Shown here: positions 33,723 through 45,727 of the stretch, piece by piece
Layout of the letters: each line of letters begins with the position of its first letter
Numbering within the stretch: position 1 is the stretch's first letter
Source of the DNA: Rhizoclosmatium globosum
Taxonomy: Eukaryota; Chytridiomycota; Chytridiomycetes; Chytridiales; Chytriomycetaceae
Reading direction: 5' to 3'
NCBI GenBank assembly: GCA_002104985.1
Contig: MCGO01000129.1
Location: 48,251-112,250 of the forward strand
Length of the DNA: 64,000 nt
Position numbers and translations under genes: made by a program
Notes under the pieces: generated by a model
What the model was told of the DNA's origin: nothing
What the model saw: the letters and a program-made list of their open reading frames with translations, nothing else
Database searches by the model: none

Positions 33723-36700
33723 TCACTTCTTGATGAAACTTAGTATTATCTGCTTGAATTCTTCCCCGCTTCCAGCCTTTTCAAAGTCAATCACAACAGG
33801 TCCCTGTTTGGTCAATGCCTCTAACCGATCTTGCTGCCCGTTTCGCCCTTTTATAACCTTTATCCGCGATTCTGGGGTGCTATCCGTCTTTGCATGTATT
33901 GTAACTGCAGTAGAGGCACCCGTAAGATTTGTCTTGCACGGTAAAAACAGTAGATAAACTTTCCCTCGCATGCACCCAACAGCAACAACGCCCTTTGTCC
34001 AGACACTATTCGACCGCACCGCATTCAACAAATAAACCACGTCATATAAAATCGAGAATTTCGGGTTCTCCTTCACAACCCCCACCGTCACAGATGTCCG
34101 AACAATCGACACAGAATCCCTCCCCTTCATAAACGACGTGCGATGGAAACTTCCAAGCAACGGTTGCATCATTGACCCTCGTTTTGATTTCGTTTGGTTT
34201 TGTGACAACGTTGCTGATGTTGTTGCGACGGGGAACTTGTCACGTGTGAGGAAGAGGTCCCAGATTCGCGGGGTTGATTGCATGAGGAGGGGGATGGATG
34301 TGTTGATGAAGATTAAGGTTGCTTCGTTCATTTCGGAGCGGATTAGGTCGTCAGGTTGGTGGAGGATTACGAGGAGGATGGCGGATACGGTTGCGCTGAG
34401 GGAGAGGACTAGGAGGAATGTGAATTCGGAGTGTGTTGGGCCGAGGTTTCGTGCAAAGTAGGTTACAAGGGGGATGAATGCGAGGAGGAGGATGTTGTAT
34501 ACCCAGAGTGTTGTGCCGAGAGCTGAGCCACGTGGGGATGTGTATTCGCATGTGTACTGGTATACGTATCCTGGAAGCTGTTTTTTGATTACGGTTGGGT
34601 TTGAGAGGGTGTGCCAGAGACCAAGGAGGAATAACTCTATTGCCAAGAGAATGGTAACGACGGTGAACCAGAGTGCGTCTCTGACAAAGTAAGGTGGAAG
34701 TCGTACGGCTGAAGAGTAAATCAAACAGACACGAGCATTCTTGACGAGAGATGCTCCAGTCACAAGCACAAACGCAATCAACTGAAGCCACATACGCGCT
34801 TGACAGGTGGATACAGAGGGTAGCCCAATATACGTCATATTTGCTATATACGAGGGAACAGTTCCGAGCGTCATGATGGATAGGAAGAGAATGGATCCAG
34901 ATCGAAGGGCTTTCTTTCCTCGAAGCGCGACTAGAATAATGAGAAATCCGATGGACGCAATCAATCCAAGAGCGGTAAATACAGTCAACAAGATTCCATT
35001 CGCTGATATGCGGTCGACGACTAACGAAGTGTAGATGGGTCCGTCCAGTGGTGGGTTGGCTGATCCATCGAAAAAAATTGGTGTAGCGTTCGGGAAGATC
35101 GTAATATTTGTAACAAGCATATTGGTGATTGCCCAAGCTAATCGAGGTTTTAAAAAATAACTGGTGGGATTCAAAGGAAACAATGAACTTACGGATTTGA
35201 TTGAAACTGTCGCTGAGTCCATCGGTGTAGCTGACGACGAATTGGCTTTGATTTATGTGCGTAATTAATTTATGGTGATTTTATGGGGAAAAACTTACGT
35301 TGCCACTTCTCCGTTTGAGGAAATAATCACGGGATCTCCCATTATTCCTCTATAGCCCGTATCTATGTATAGAGTGTAATTCAGATAGTCCTGCAGCTTT
35401 CTTGACCCCAGCATTTGTGGTGAAAAGGATGGGTTGCTCTTCAAAAGCTGAAACTCAATGGTTTACCACCCAAGTGACAATGTATAGTCTGACTCACTTT
35501 ATCAAATCCCGATGCCATGATTCTTGGACAATCATACATTTGGTTAATGTCGAAATAACTTTCGATTTCAATTCGAGAAAAGTTGATTCTACAAAAACCA
35601 ACCAAAAAAAATAAATGAAATTAGTTGACAGGGGAGGTAGTACGCAACGAAAGTGTCAGTTTACCCCCATGGTGCCTGGAAGTTGTTAATTTCTTGCAAA
35701 AGGTTTCCTTCGAGCTGATACATGAATGGTGTAAACGTATTGGTTCCAAATACATTCATAATTCCTCGCGCGTATTTAAAGTAATCAGCTCCCCATAGAG
35801 CCGTTGCATTCTGACTACTAAACGGTGAGTTCATCGTGAACCAGACGTAATCATTCCCAACTGATCGGTTTGTCCTTTAAAGCAATTGTTTACTCAATTT
35901 CTTAAAGAACAAGTAATACTTACGTTGCCAAATCAAAATAAATACTCGCTGTATCGTCTTGATTCCCACACATGATAATATACCGTGCGTCAACGTGAGC
36001 GAGTGTTTGTGCGAGGTAATCGACTGACTTTGGGGTTGCGACAATGTTTCCTAAAATGTGGAACCCGAGTTTCGAAAGCTCTCGCGATATGTACCCGCAG
36101 AAGGTGTTATCTGCGAATGTGACTGTGTCAATTAAAGCGACGCGGTTTACGTTCCAGAGATTGAGCGTCAGGGCGATGCTTTCTGCTGTTCCCGTCACTG
36201 TTAATCTGGCAGGTAAGACACGAGAAAAATGGGCTCAGCGAGGCGACTTAACATGTCAGGGTTTGGAAATAGTATGGATAGTTTTTTCGGTTCCATAACG
36301 ATTGCTCGTATGTAGAGCCAGTGCATTGAGGGATTTTGTAATATGAATACACTTCTGCATCAGCTACCATTCCGAGGGGATCAAAGTCTCCAACAACACC
36401 AATGACCTCTGTATATACACCATAAGTAAGCACATTGCCATGAAAAAACAGTATTTCAAAAACCTGGATGATGATTCGCTATCTCATAAGCCAGTGCAAT
36501 GGCCGTCCCCGCTGAGCTCCTCTGTCTCTTATCCTTTGGAAAATTGTTGAACCTCTTAATGAGGATCGTGGTATTGGGAAGAATAGTCGGATCTCTGTTC
36601 ATCTGGTCGATTCCGACTTGAACTGCGAACTGGTTCCAGTACCACCACGATTTGTAGCCCCAGAGGTTCAAGTCACTCAAGGTTGTTATGTTGAGTTTGT

Positions 36701-36853
36701 CGAGGCCACCTACGATTTCAAACCCATCGTAAGTGAGGCCAGGAAGTCTGCACCGTGTTTAGCAAGAGTGCGAAGATGTGAATCGGAACCTCACTGTCCA
36801 AAGGGTCCTATTATGGCGATCGTGATGTTGGATTGGGTCTTGCTGGTGGTCAT
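33723..36853 (-). CDS. Class C (GABA-B-like) G-protein-coupled receptor
   Basis: Multi-exon minus-strand gene. The 5' half encodes a periplasmic-binding-protein-like ligand domain (ITIAIIGPFGQ spliced to LPGLTYDGFEIVGG by a 47-nt intron near 36757-36803; VIGVVGDFDPLGMV; VALIDTVTFADNTFCGY). The 3' exon (from about 35140) encodes seven hydrophobic segments, among them GILLTVFTALGLIASIGFL, LWFTVVTILLAIELFLL and FTFLLVLSLSATVSAILLV, with the TM3 end SLVKNARVCLIY. A ~150-residue cytoplasmic tail ends EEFKQIILSFIKK. The chosen ATG (36853) gives no classic signal peptide, so an additional 5' exon is possible. Such receptors are common in zoosporic fungi; the ligand is unknown. Confidence 0.85.
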
Positions 36854-36984
36854 GATGAGGTCTCTGAAGAAAAATCTGACAATTCTATGCAGACGAAATT
36901 TATTGGGACATCATTTTGTCTCATGATTGAACGCTTAATTAAGTCATAGGACTTTAACGTTTTTTAAATTCTATTTGTACGAAT

Positions 36985-37724
36985 CTACTGTGAGTACATG
37001 GGCAGCCCTTCCCCATGAACAACACCATCTCCCTCAAACGCAACCTTCTCAAGAATAAGCAATTTCACGATATAATTGCTTCCAGCGACCCAGACTTTAT
37101 TCACCTGCCACACCAAATTCACGTTCTGCGATGCATCTTCCTCCGTCCACTGTTTCGCATATGATTCCAACACCGTGATATGCTGTCGCGCATTCCATTA
37201 GTTTTCAGAATCTAAATTTCGGGAAATAGATATATACGTACACCCGCTTGCCGACTCGTGAACAGGTACACGCCACCATACAGCGGCACAACCAAAAACG
37301 CAAACTGAGCAAGCGACGAGTTTTGGCGGACTACAGCTGCTGTTACGATTGCGATGAAGACTGCGGAGAAGGAGATTGCTGTTAGGATGCGGATTCGGCG
37401 GGATCGTGCGAGTGCGAGGGGTATGGAGGGGTCTGCGAGGGATTTGTTGAGGGATGTCATGCGGGTTAGGTAGGTTAAGTTTGGGAGGCGGTCTTGGAGG
37501 GCGTGTGGGAGTGTTGTTGGGAAGACTGGAGTTGTGAGGGAGAGGGGGAGGGCGAGGAGGAGGGATGTGCCGTGTGGAAGAGGGCCGTCGTATGCTGGTG
37601 GTGGGAGGGGTGGCTCTGCGGGTGGTGCATCTTGTATTGGTGTAGAAGAGGGTTGATTAATATCGCTGCTGTCATTGTTTGATGATGGTGATAGCTGGGA
37701 TGGCTGCGGTGTGTTTGAAATCAT
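36985..37724 (-). CDS. Small membrane protein with Pro-rich N-terminus, function unknown
   Basis: Two exons. The ATG at 37724 starts MISNTPQPSQLSPSSNN; a Pro-rich stretch with PPLPPPAYDGP follows, including a PPxY-type motif that could bind WW domains (inference). Two adjacent hydrophobic segments (ILTAISFSAVFIAIVTAAVV and FAFLVVPLYGGVYLF) suggest a membrane hairpin. An intron of about 65 nt (GTACGT...GCGCGACAG) joins SRQAG to HITVLESYAKQWTEED; the soluble tail ends GLPMYSQ with the stop at 36985-36987. No family was recognised. It lies head-to-tail, about 130 bp upstream of the GPCR start, on the same strand. Confidence 0.65.
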
Positions 37725-37845
37725 TTTTTCAAATTGGATTTGGGAAAGCTTTCAATTTTAACGATTTTTGTTGTTTCAAAGTATTATTTCATTATCATCC
37801 AACCCATCCATAGAAACCCTATGTAATCTTCAAACTAAATAAGAT

Positions 37846-38713
37846 TCAACGGCAAGCATCATTGACCTGTGCCTGAGACCCAGCTTTACAAGTGGTTCCC
37901 TCTGGACATTGGTACTCATACCAAGAAGATCCACCGTTATAGTTACCTGACGCACCAAGCGAAATACACTGCTGAATAAACTTTGGATTGGTGGTACACA
38001 TCATATTTCCAGTCTTACAACTCGTGTCCCAGTACTGCCAAGGAGACTTTGGAAGCACACCGTCAGTCGAAGACGGGGTTGTAGGAAGAATGTCCATGAA
38101 CGTGTGAGTGTTATTTCCCTTTGTAGAAACAATAACGTCAGAGCAAGAAGCAAACGCTTCGTTCGCGGGTTGACCGCCATTGTCGGCTGTGTATGTCCAA
38201 CGGATGATTGCAGAGTATTGGGACTGGCCGGCAGGGACGGGAGGGATTGTGATGGGGATGTGGCCTGAGCCTTTGATTCCTGGTTGGGCGGGGATGCCGC
38301 AGGTAGGGTCTTGTCCGAGGAGTGTCCAGGTTTTTTGATTGTCTGTTGAGATTGTCACGTTGCAGCCGCCGCGGTGGAAGGCGGTGAGTGTCCAGTCAAC
38401 GACGGCGGGGCCTGGAGCGAGGGTTTGGGTGAAGACGGGGCCTGCGGGAAGGTAGTTGCAGGAGATGTCGAAGGCTGGGTGCGGGGAAGGTTGACGTTGA
38501 TGGCACCTTGGTATTTTTGATTGGGTAATCGGGGTTAGTATGAAGGTGGACTTGTGCAATCGCACATGCTATATATTGATACATACCTTTGCCGTAGGAG
38601 TAGCCTTGCTGTTGGTCACCAGGCAATGCACGGGTAATGGGCCAGACCATCAGACCATGGGCGGAAACTTGGGTAGCAGCGGCAGCAAGAGTCAGGAGAG
38701 CAGCGGAAATCAT
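37846..38713 (-). CDS. Secreted lytic polysaccharide monooxygenase-like protein with chitin-binding tail
   Basis: The ATG at 38713 gives the signal peptide MISAALLTLAAAATQVSA, cut before HGLMVWPITR. The mature N-terminal His is the first ligand of the LPMO copper site. After an intron of roughly 70-115 nt (the donor follows GYSYGK; acceptor uncertain), the domain continues with CNYLPAGPVF, TAFHRGGCNVTISTD (likely second copper His) and IIRWTYTADNGG...ASCSDVIV, the usual late block of AA11/AA16-like enzymes. A Ser/Thr-rich linker leads to a ~55-residue Cys-rich module (CKTGNMMC...QQC...YQCPEGTTC) resembling CBM19 chitin-binding domains. The enzyme would act outside the cell, oxidising chitin or cellulose. 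Family number is not certain. Confidence 0.82.
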
Positions 38714-39022
38714 AGAGTGTTTTGCTATTACTGATAGGTGCACAGGAGGCTGGTTGGCTATTTATGCTCACGGCTTGGTCACCTGACAAACCATCGTGAT
38801 CAAGTCATTCGTCCTCATTCCTCCCAATAAATTCCAGCAAGCATGAAGCGTCAAGATGAATAAGGGAAAGCCTCGGTGGCTCTATCGAAGCGAGAAGTAT
38901 GTTTCAGGAGCTGATGTGGTGTGAGCCGCAGTTGGATGCCTTACTGGTGGGCAACCATTGCAGTAAATGCAATATTAATTAGAGAAGCAGAGAATCCTTA
39001 TTCATTAATTTGAGTGTTAAAA
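38714..39022. other. Divergent promoter region
   Basis: About 310 bp separate the LPMO start (minus strand) from the bZIP start (plus strand). No gene seen; it should hold both promoters. Confidence 0.45.
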
Positions 39023-39469
39023 ATGATAGAACCCAAGGACAGCTCCACCCCACCATCACCCTCATCCTCCGAGACTGAGACAGATACCGATCTCGACACC
39101 AGCACCAGCGCTGGCACCAACAGCAACGGCGAATCAGCAGAGGCATCAGCCACCAACAACAATAACAACAACAACAAGAGCACAACTTCCAACACCGATC
39201 CAAGCAACAAAGTACGTCGGCGCCTCCAAAACCGCGAACACTCTCGCGAATGCAAACAAAGAAAAGATGCGCGAATCGCCTTTTTAAAGGTGAAAGTTGC
39301 TGAGTTGGAGGCAGCGGCGAGGGTCAGCAGCCGGTGCTCATCGTGTGGGAGGGTGCAGCCGCAGAAGAGACTCGATCTGGTCAAAGAGATTAGACGGCTG
39401 GAAGAGGCGAATCGGGTTCTGAGGAAGCAGGCCGAAGAGAGGGGGCTTCTGCTTGCTTCTAATAAGTAA
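39023..39469 (+). CDS. CREB/ATF-like small bZIP protein
   Basis: Single-exon gene; the ATG at 39023 gives MIEPKDSSTPPSPSSSE. An acidic Ser/Thr-rich N-terminus and an Asn run precede the basic region RRRLQNREHSRECKQRKDAR, then FLKVKVAELEAAARV and a Cys-containing loop (SSRCSSCGRV), then a second heptad block (VKEIRRLEEANRVLRKQAEE). N-R-E-x-x-R-E-C is the CREB/ATF style, not the Yap style of the other bZIPs here; the last Arg of N-x7-R is Lys. At about 148 residues it lacks a separate activation domain. The condensin gene starts only 16 bp after its stop on the same strand. Confidence 0.8.
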   Translation: MIEPKDSSTPPSPSSSETETDTDLDTSTSAGTNSNGESAEASATNNNNNNNKSTTSNTDPSNKVRRRLQNREHSRECKQRKDARIAFLKVKVAELEAAARVSSRCSSCGRVQPQKRLDLVKEIRRLEEANRVLRKQAEERGLLLASNK

Positions 39470-39485
39470 TAAGTAAAACAATTAA

Positions 39486-42400
39486 ATGTCCGAACTCGAG
39501 ACCCTCTTCGCCACGTCCTTTTCAACGGCCTCCCTCGACACGTCCACGCACTCGCGACTCGCAAAGACGCTTTTAAACTCTCTCAAAAACAGCGATTCTA
39601 GTTCGTCTTCGTCTTCGTCTTCCTCAAAGTCAGAGTGGCGCGTGGCTCTCTGGCGCTGTGTCCTCGCTTTCACGGCAACAAAACGCGTCGCAAAGGACGC
39701 CGCCGCAAAGACACTTCGCTTTCTCGATGCCCTCGTGAAGGCCGCGGATGCTGTCTCTGTCTCAAAGAAGGATGTTGTGCTTGTTGACAAGAATGCTTTG
39801 GTCCTCTTTCTCTTGAAGAAGCTGTCAAAGGGCGCTCATGCTAAACAGGCTCATGTCAGATTCAGAGTCTGTCAGTGCCTTTTCTTGTTGCTCAATCATG
39901 TCCAGGAAATTGAGTACGTATTTTGACAGCGAGTCTCGATGGAGTGAAGAATACAATGATGGCTTATTCGGTAAAGGCGAGCCACGCTCTTGAAACCACG
40001 TACACGGACGAACTTTAGTGAAGTAATCCGTGGAGCTAGTATACAAGTGGAGCGTTAAAAACGAATTGGTTGTGATAGTAATGAATGACCTTATGAGCGT
40101 CGGAAATATACATGAAGCGAGCGAATGGAGTGGAGCATGAAAACGCGCATTCAGGACGCGTAGAATAATGAGTGAAGCGAATTAAGAAAGAGGACTTCAA
40201 GAGAAAGACATTTTGACTTGAGAACGAAAGCGAAAAATGCACTTAGTAGTAGCATCTAACTTAACACGTTTCAACAGTGACGATTTACACGACACGCTTC
40301 GAACCATTTTGATGCAACGTGCAAGAGATAAGGATGTACATGTTCGCGTTCAGGCTTCCATGGCTCTGTCGCGGTTCCAAGGCCCACCAGAAGATATTGA
40401 TACTCAAGTGGTTGATGTATTGATTGATTTGATGACGGGAGATGCTTCAAGGTACTTGACTTCTCTTCTCTTTGACACAAGAATACCTAAACGTTACTAC
40501 TCCCCCAACAGCGAAGTCCGCAAAACAATACTCTGGAACATTGATTTAACAGCGACATCCCTCATCCCGCTCCTCCAACGCGCTACAGACGTGGACGTGG
40601 GTGTCCGTCGTATGGTATACCAAAAGTTTGCAGCGTCCGTTCCAGATATGCACAACCTCCCACCTGAAGTCCCTATCGCGCTTCTTACAGTCGGACTAAA
40701 GGACCGTGACGCCGGTGTGCGTAAAAAGTGTCGTGGGTTGTTGTGTGACGTTTGGTATAAGGGGTATCAAGGGACGCTGCTTGAGTTTCTTGCGGATTTG
40801 AATGTTCAGAGTGTGGCGGCGCAAGAGGCGCTTGTTGCGCTTGTTGAGGCTGGATTGGTCAAGACTGATTTCGTGACTGGTTTGTTGTTTTTGATTTGCA
40901 GGGTTCAAAGAGTCTCTCTGACATCGATTCCTTGCAGACGACATGTGGGGTGATGCACTAAGTATCGAGTTTGTCTTTTTCGCGAGTGTGTATGCACGTT
41001 GTCTTGATGACCAAAAGGTTTGTTTATATAAAGTGAGCATTCACAAAAAACTAATCCCTTCATTTCTCACAGGAAGAAGATAAACTTTTGGATTTTCTGC
41101 CGTCCCTTTCCACTCTCTCCAATTTACTCTCAAAGTTTGGAGCACTGATTGTGAATCCACCAACAAACGACGAATCGCAAATCAAGGCGCTTGAGTTTGT
41201 CCTCTCACGGCTTTTGCAGTTGACAGAGTGTCACGATTTTTCGGATGAAGTTGGACGTCGCGGCGTATCCTTGTGCTTGAGTTGAGTGTTGAACGATTTG
41301 GCTGAGTACAGAAACTAATCTTATGATTAAAAAAAGGCAAACTTCTCGTGTGCGAAGACTTGCCAACGGAGAACCTGCAATACATCATCAAGATTTTGAG
41401 AAAAATGGAGCAGGCGGAGTCGGATGTTTTGCTGTGAGTCAAATCTGAATTGAAACCGTGGTTCTGAAGTTTCTTTAGAATCGTTGCTGACGCGGTATCT
41501 GGAATCGTCGAAGCCTCGGAAGATGCCGAGCTGGAGGATGGGGTAAAATATGTGCATCGAGTTTATTTCGTCATTTCTAACCAAAAACATTAAGGTTGAC
41601 CCATTGATGCACAAGTTGTTGATTCAAATGCAGTGTCTGGAGATTATTCGCGCGCTTTTTGAACAGATTTTGAAGGTATTTTGTGTGATTTAGGGCCGGA
41701 CTGTATGCTCACAAGGTATAACCCACAGCCACCTGGAAAAGACAGCTCCTTCCTGGTTCTGTTGCATCGCTTCGTAATTCCAAGCGTTCGCAGCAACAAT
41801 GCGTTGCTAAGGCAGACTGGAATTCATTGCCTTGGACTGGCGTGTTATGTCGATAGAGTTGAGTCACAACGTCTTGGTCGGAAAATTACTTTTACTAAGC
41901 TTTCTTCAAGACGTTATCGCTTGAGAATGCGAATTTGTTTCTTCATGCGTTCCAAGTGGAAGAGTTGGATGGAAAGAAGCTGGTTTTACGCGTGTGTAAT
42001 CCAACATCAGAATATCTATCGCTAATACGGATCATTAGATTCTCTTTGACCTTATAATGATCCACGGCGTCACCGTAGTCGACGTAAACGCCGTTGTCAT
42101 GTTTATTCTCGCGTGTCTCCAGCACGAAGATCCAGGTCTCTTGACGCTCGCAGCTGAAGGCGCAACAAAGCTTCTCATGATGAAGTTTATCGAGAACGAG
42201 CAGATTTTGGAGGCGTTATTGGTGCTGTACTTCCACCCACATACGGCTGGACAGCATAGATTGAGACAATGTTTGTCGTGCTTTTTCCCAATGTATGCTT
42301 TGTCGAGTGCAGAGAACCAGGCGATTTTGGCGACGGTGAGATGACGCGATTTTTGAGATGGTTGGCTAAATGAGATTTTAGACTGTTGTTGCGGCGTTTA

Positions 42401-42904
42401 CGAATTTGACGCTGGAGTATGAGGAATCGGGGCAAGGCCTTTCGCCAGGAGACATTGCTGCTCAGATGGGAGAGTGGACTGATTATAGACGTCTTGTTAC
42501 TTTTGAGAATGGGGAAGAACACGCGACTGGTTGTGTGCATGGTGTTGTTGCGGTGTCGTTGTTGGAGGCGATGCTTAGAGAGCCAGGTGAGTTTCCAATT
42601 AACCCGAATCGCTGAGTTTACCAAGTGACTGTATGCAGATATTCAAAAGGAGGGAACCAAGATGCTCAATATTTTGTACATTGATGCGACTGTTTCCGAA
42701 GATGTGAGAAAGAGGATCTTGAAGCTTGCAGATGATGTTCAGCCGATGCTGGTTGTGGATCCTGTTTCGTTGAAGGGGTTGAAGAGGTTTGAATTTTGCG
42801 TTTACTCGTGAGTTAGCTTATGGTTGCATTGTAGATTTACGGCCAAGATTCAAGACGGAAAGAAGAAGAGTGACGATGGCGAGGAGAGTGAGGAATCGGA
42901 TTGA
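39486..42904 (+). CDS. YCG1: Condensin HEAT-repeat subunit (CAP-G / Ycg1-like)
   Basis: Multi-exon gene. The ATG at 39486 (MSELETLFATSFSTAS) begins a series of HEAT-type helices: VRFRVCQCLFLLLNHVQEI, then after a 364-nt intron DDLHDTLRTILMQRARDKD and VHVRVQASMALSRFQGP, SEVRKTILWNIDLT, VRRMVYQKFAASVPDM and VRKKCRGLLCDVWYKGY. These are characteristic of condensin subunit 3, which with Smc2/Smc4 and the kleisin compacts chromosomes in mitosis. Later exons carry CLEIIRALFEQILK, NNALLRQTGIHCLGLACY and ACLQHEDPGLLTLAAEGATK. The last intron near 42788-42836 leads to the acidic end KKKSDDGEESEESD, stop TGA 42902-42904. Several small introns in the middle (41030-42060) were placed only roughly. Confidence 0.85.
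39914..40277 (+). other. Long intron rich in GCGA words
   Basis: Donor GTACGT after VQEI, acceptor TTTCAACAG before DDLHDTL. At 364 nt it is far longer than most introns of this window. It contains words such as AAGCGAGCGAATGG, GTGAAGCGAATT and GAAAGCGAAA, like the long intron at 23280-23587. It shows no open frame with a domain. Confidence 0.5.
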
Positions 42905-43057
42905 TTTTGACTTTGAACTTTTATTTTTTACAGATGAGTTGAAATATACACGATATATTATTTTGAATCGAGTTGAATATATTACAAATTTTGAGGGAAT
43001 CCATATAAATGAAGGAGGGCTATTGTCTGTTGGCATGGTATGTGCTCGTGAATCAGG

Positions 43058-44277
43058 TCAATCAGAAAAACAAACTCTTTTACCTCGGCCTGGTGCGTAT
43101 CCGACGAAACCATAACCAATATATTTTGTTTGAGTTGAATAAGACGGGGAAAGTGGGACGATAAGGATTGGGGTTCCTGATGAACTCTTAGAAACGTCTG
43201 TCGAAACAACACTCTCACTCACCATCAAGTAGAAAAGCAACTCATCGATAAGTATTGTTGCCTCGCGGGTTTCAAGGCCCGGAATACGATGAAATGTAGA
43301 CGGAACATGGGCAGGAACTGGACCAAATGGTTTCACTCGTTTATCGCGCAACTCGTTCAAGATTCTAAGAGCCTGTAATTCTGAGTTAGCTTTGAACGTT
43401 GAAGTTAGTGAAATGAAGAATCTATTCACCTCGTGCTTTTCTGGTTCGGTCTCACATTTATCTACCAGCTTGATCTTCACTTCCAATACTTTCCGTACAT
43501 TTTCCATCGCCGGTTGGTGCTGATTGTCCTGGAAAAGGCTCTTCAAGTAGGGATATTAGTGGTAATGCAAACTTTAGAGATCCTTACATCAGCTTGCATC
43601 ACAAGGCTGGCAAATTGATCGATCAGGTCAGACGATTCACTTAAACTTGGCACTTTGCTCAAGGATGACTTTGTGATTTCGATGTCTTGTTGCATAAGGA
43701 GCAACCCAGCCGAAGAAGATACCTCATCAGTCTCGAAATCGGAGGTATCCGAGAAGTTCAAGAGTTCGTCCCATACGATATCATCAGAAGCAACGTATTC
43801 ACTCTGTTGTGGATTGTGTGGATCTTGTTGATTTTGAGGTTCCGCGGCAGGAGTGATGGTGATGGTGTGGTGATGGGTACAATTGACTTGCTCGGCTGCC
43901 GTGAGAGCACTTGCCTCAAATAAATCCCGTTGTTTTATCATGGCAGTCAGAGACATATTCTCGGCTTGGAGCTCTGCCAAGTGTTGTTGTTCGTATTCGT
44001 TGCAGGGTCCTTCTTCGGGACTTTCCGCTTCACCAATCGTGCAAGACTTTGAACACGTTGTCAGCTCTGCATATCGTCGTTCGAGGTCCTGTATTGAACA
44101 CTGTAAGCTTCCAAGATCCACTCAACAACCCTTTTGGATCCAATTTACCCTGTGAAGCTGGTTCCGCTTTTCGCGATATCGCTTCTGGGCTTCTCGGTTT
44201 TGTTTTTGGCGTCGAGGAGACGGCCCTGTTTTGGTGAGTGGGTCTTTGCTTGATGAAGCTGGTTGTTTTGGAGGCAT
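43058..44277 (-). CDS. Yap-like bZIP protein, pair member 1 (C-terminus frameshifted)
   Basis: The ATG at 44277 gives MPPKQPASSSKDPLTKTG. The basic region RRQKQNREAQKRYREKRNQ keeps N-x7-R (N-REAQKRY-R). A 45-60 nt intron in the zipper joins LHR to CSIQDLERRYAEL. Then come LAELQAENMSLTAMIKQ, an acidic linker and a helical C-terminal region (PGLETREATILIDELLFYL) spread over short exons. Compared with pair member 2 the frame shifts by one base near 43220: the frame homologous to the paralogue (LIQLKQNILVMVSSDTHQ) continues in another phase to 42982, while the current frame ends at 43058 with an unrelated tail. This is either a recent mutation or a sequence error. Confidence 0.75.
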
Positions 44278-45727
44278 AGTTCAAAGCTTGCTTTCCATCC
44301 GACCGATTTGTGTTATCGCCTTTCATTATTCCACAAAATTCCATAGTTATTTTAGTACTGGCAATTTACATAGTCGTGACGGGAATCCATATTGTCGTGT
44401 CTGATAGGCTACGAAAGCTTTCAGCTTTAATCGTGTGTAGAAAACTATGTTGAGGAGTCTGCGAAATGATTCGGGCAAATCTGGTCTGTCGAAAATGGAT
44501 TATGAATATCAAATGGAAATGTCTCGTATCTTACTATGACTGCATAATAGATTTTTGACGATACATTTGTCCGTTGAATAAGTGAAAGGTTGAGTAGAAA
44601 CAACCACAGTGATGTCTTCAGTACGTATCCGTGAATCACGAAAATTCGCTCAGTGACGGTTTTAAGTAAAAGACTGAGGATGTATTGTGTAAGACATATG
44701 ATTCGGAATTTCGGCTTTGAGTGTTTTCATACGTAAGGCACGGCTAAGGTGACGCCATACTGAGCAAGATAGATTAAACAGACTGGCTGATTGAAAGGAC
44801 TTTCGTCGTCAAAGAGGTTTGTCCCTAATGTTCGCCTTCCTTTGGTCACTACTTTGAATTATATCGTCGCTGAACAGATCAAATCAAACTAGAGTTTATC
44901 TAATTAATCTAAATCGAGAAATGAGACCAATTGTGTTGACGTACTGCTGCTGGCCTGCGAGTAACTGATTGGTTGTCCCCATTAACCAAAGTAGTATGGG
45001 ACGAGACACATCACGGCCCAACTTTCATCCATCGTGCCTCCCTTGTATCCACTTCGTCTTGAAATGAGGGAAGATCTCTCTGCGGGCTCCTCTGTTTTAA
45101 CCTCTTGACTTGATAGCATCTCAAACGATAAAAAATCCACCTCAAACTCGTCGACTCGAAATATCCATCTATATTATGATAAGAAACGACTTTCAACCCC
45201 ATTGAATCTTTCCAAGGTTTTCGATTAGGGTCAATGGTAGCCGACGGATTGATATTTGATCTTTAACTGCGAGGGCAGCAACGAACAGTATCTGTAGATA
45301 TCAAAAATATAGTCGTGTGATTGATGTGTATTTAGATGGTCCAGTAATAATAGCCGAAAGGACACTTGGTATATTTTGAGGTACGCACATTCCGATTGTT
45401 CCAGAAATTTATGCAGTGAGAACTGCAACTTTGGAGTTCCATCCAGTAAATATTTCATGGACGGCTGGTGAATGATCCAAAGCCCCTCAGGAGTCAGTTA
45501 CTGGCTGCCTGTCACACTGAAAGAAACGGGGTTTCCTCGCCTCGTAGACTTATATATAGGGCTTTAATTAAACACAGGAGGAGAGAATGAAGGAGGTGTT
45601 TGGTGACACACCCCTCAATGTCGTATATATAATTATCCTGTTGTGTATGAAACAAATATACATTTATTTTAAATATTTAGCCGAAATATTTATAAATCGT
45701 GAGGAAATCCATGCAAATGAAGAAGAG
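44278..45727. other. Gene-poor spacer, 1.45 kb
   Basis: Between the two bZIP pair members. Several short minus-strand frames (44445-44639, 45011-45202, 45231-45458) have no recognisable domains or intron signals that would join them. ATTGG/CCAAT boxes occur near 44965-44980. No gene is called. Confidence 0.45.

Noticed and set aside
34351..35136. 261-codon minus-strand frame overlapping the GPCR
   Set aside because: Out-of-frame shadow; the overlapping frame encodes the seven hydrophobic segments.
43195..43225. A 25-nt GTGAGT...CAG segment as an intron repairing the bZIP pair member 1 frame
   Set aside because: Too short for a spliceosomal intron; a plain one-base shift fits better.
45011..45458. 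Minus-strand frames in the spacer between the bZIP pair, considered as a third, decayed paralogue
   Set aside because: No alignable block with either pair member.
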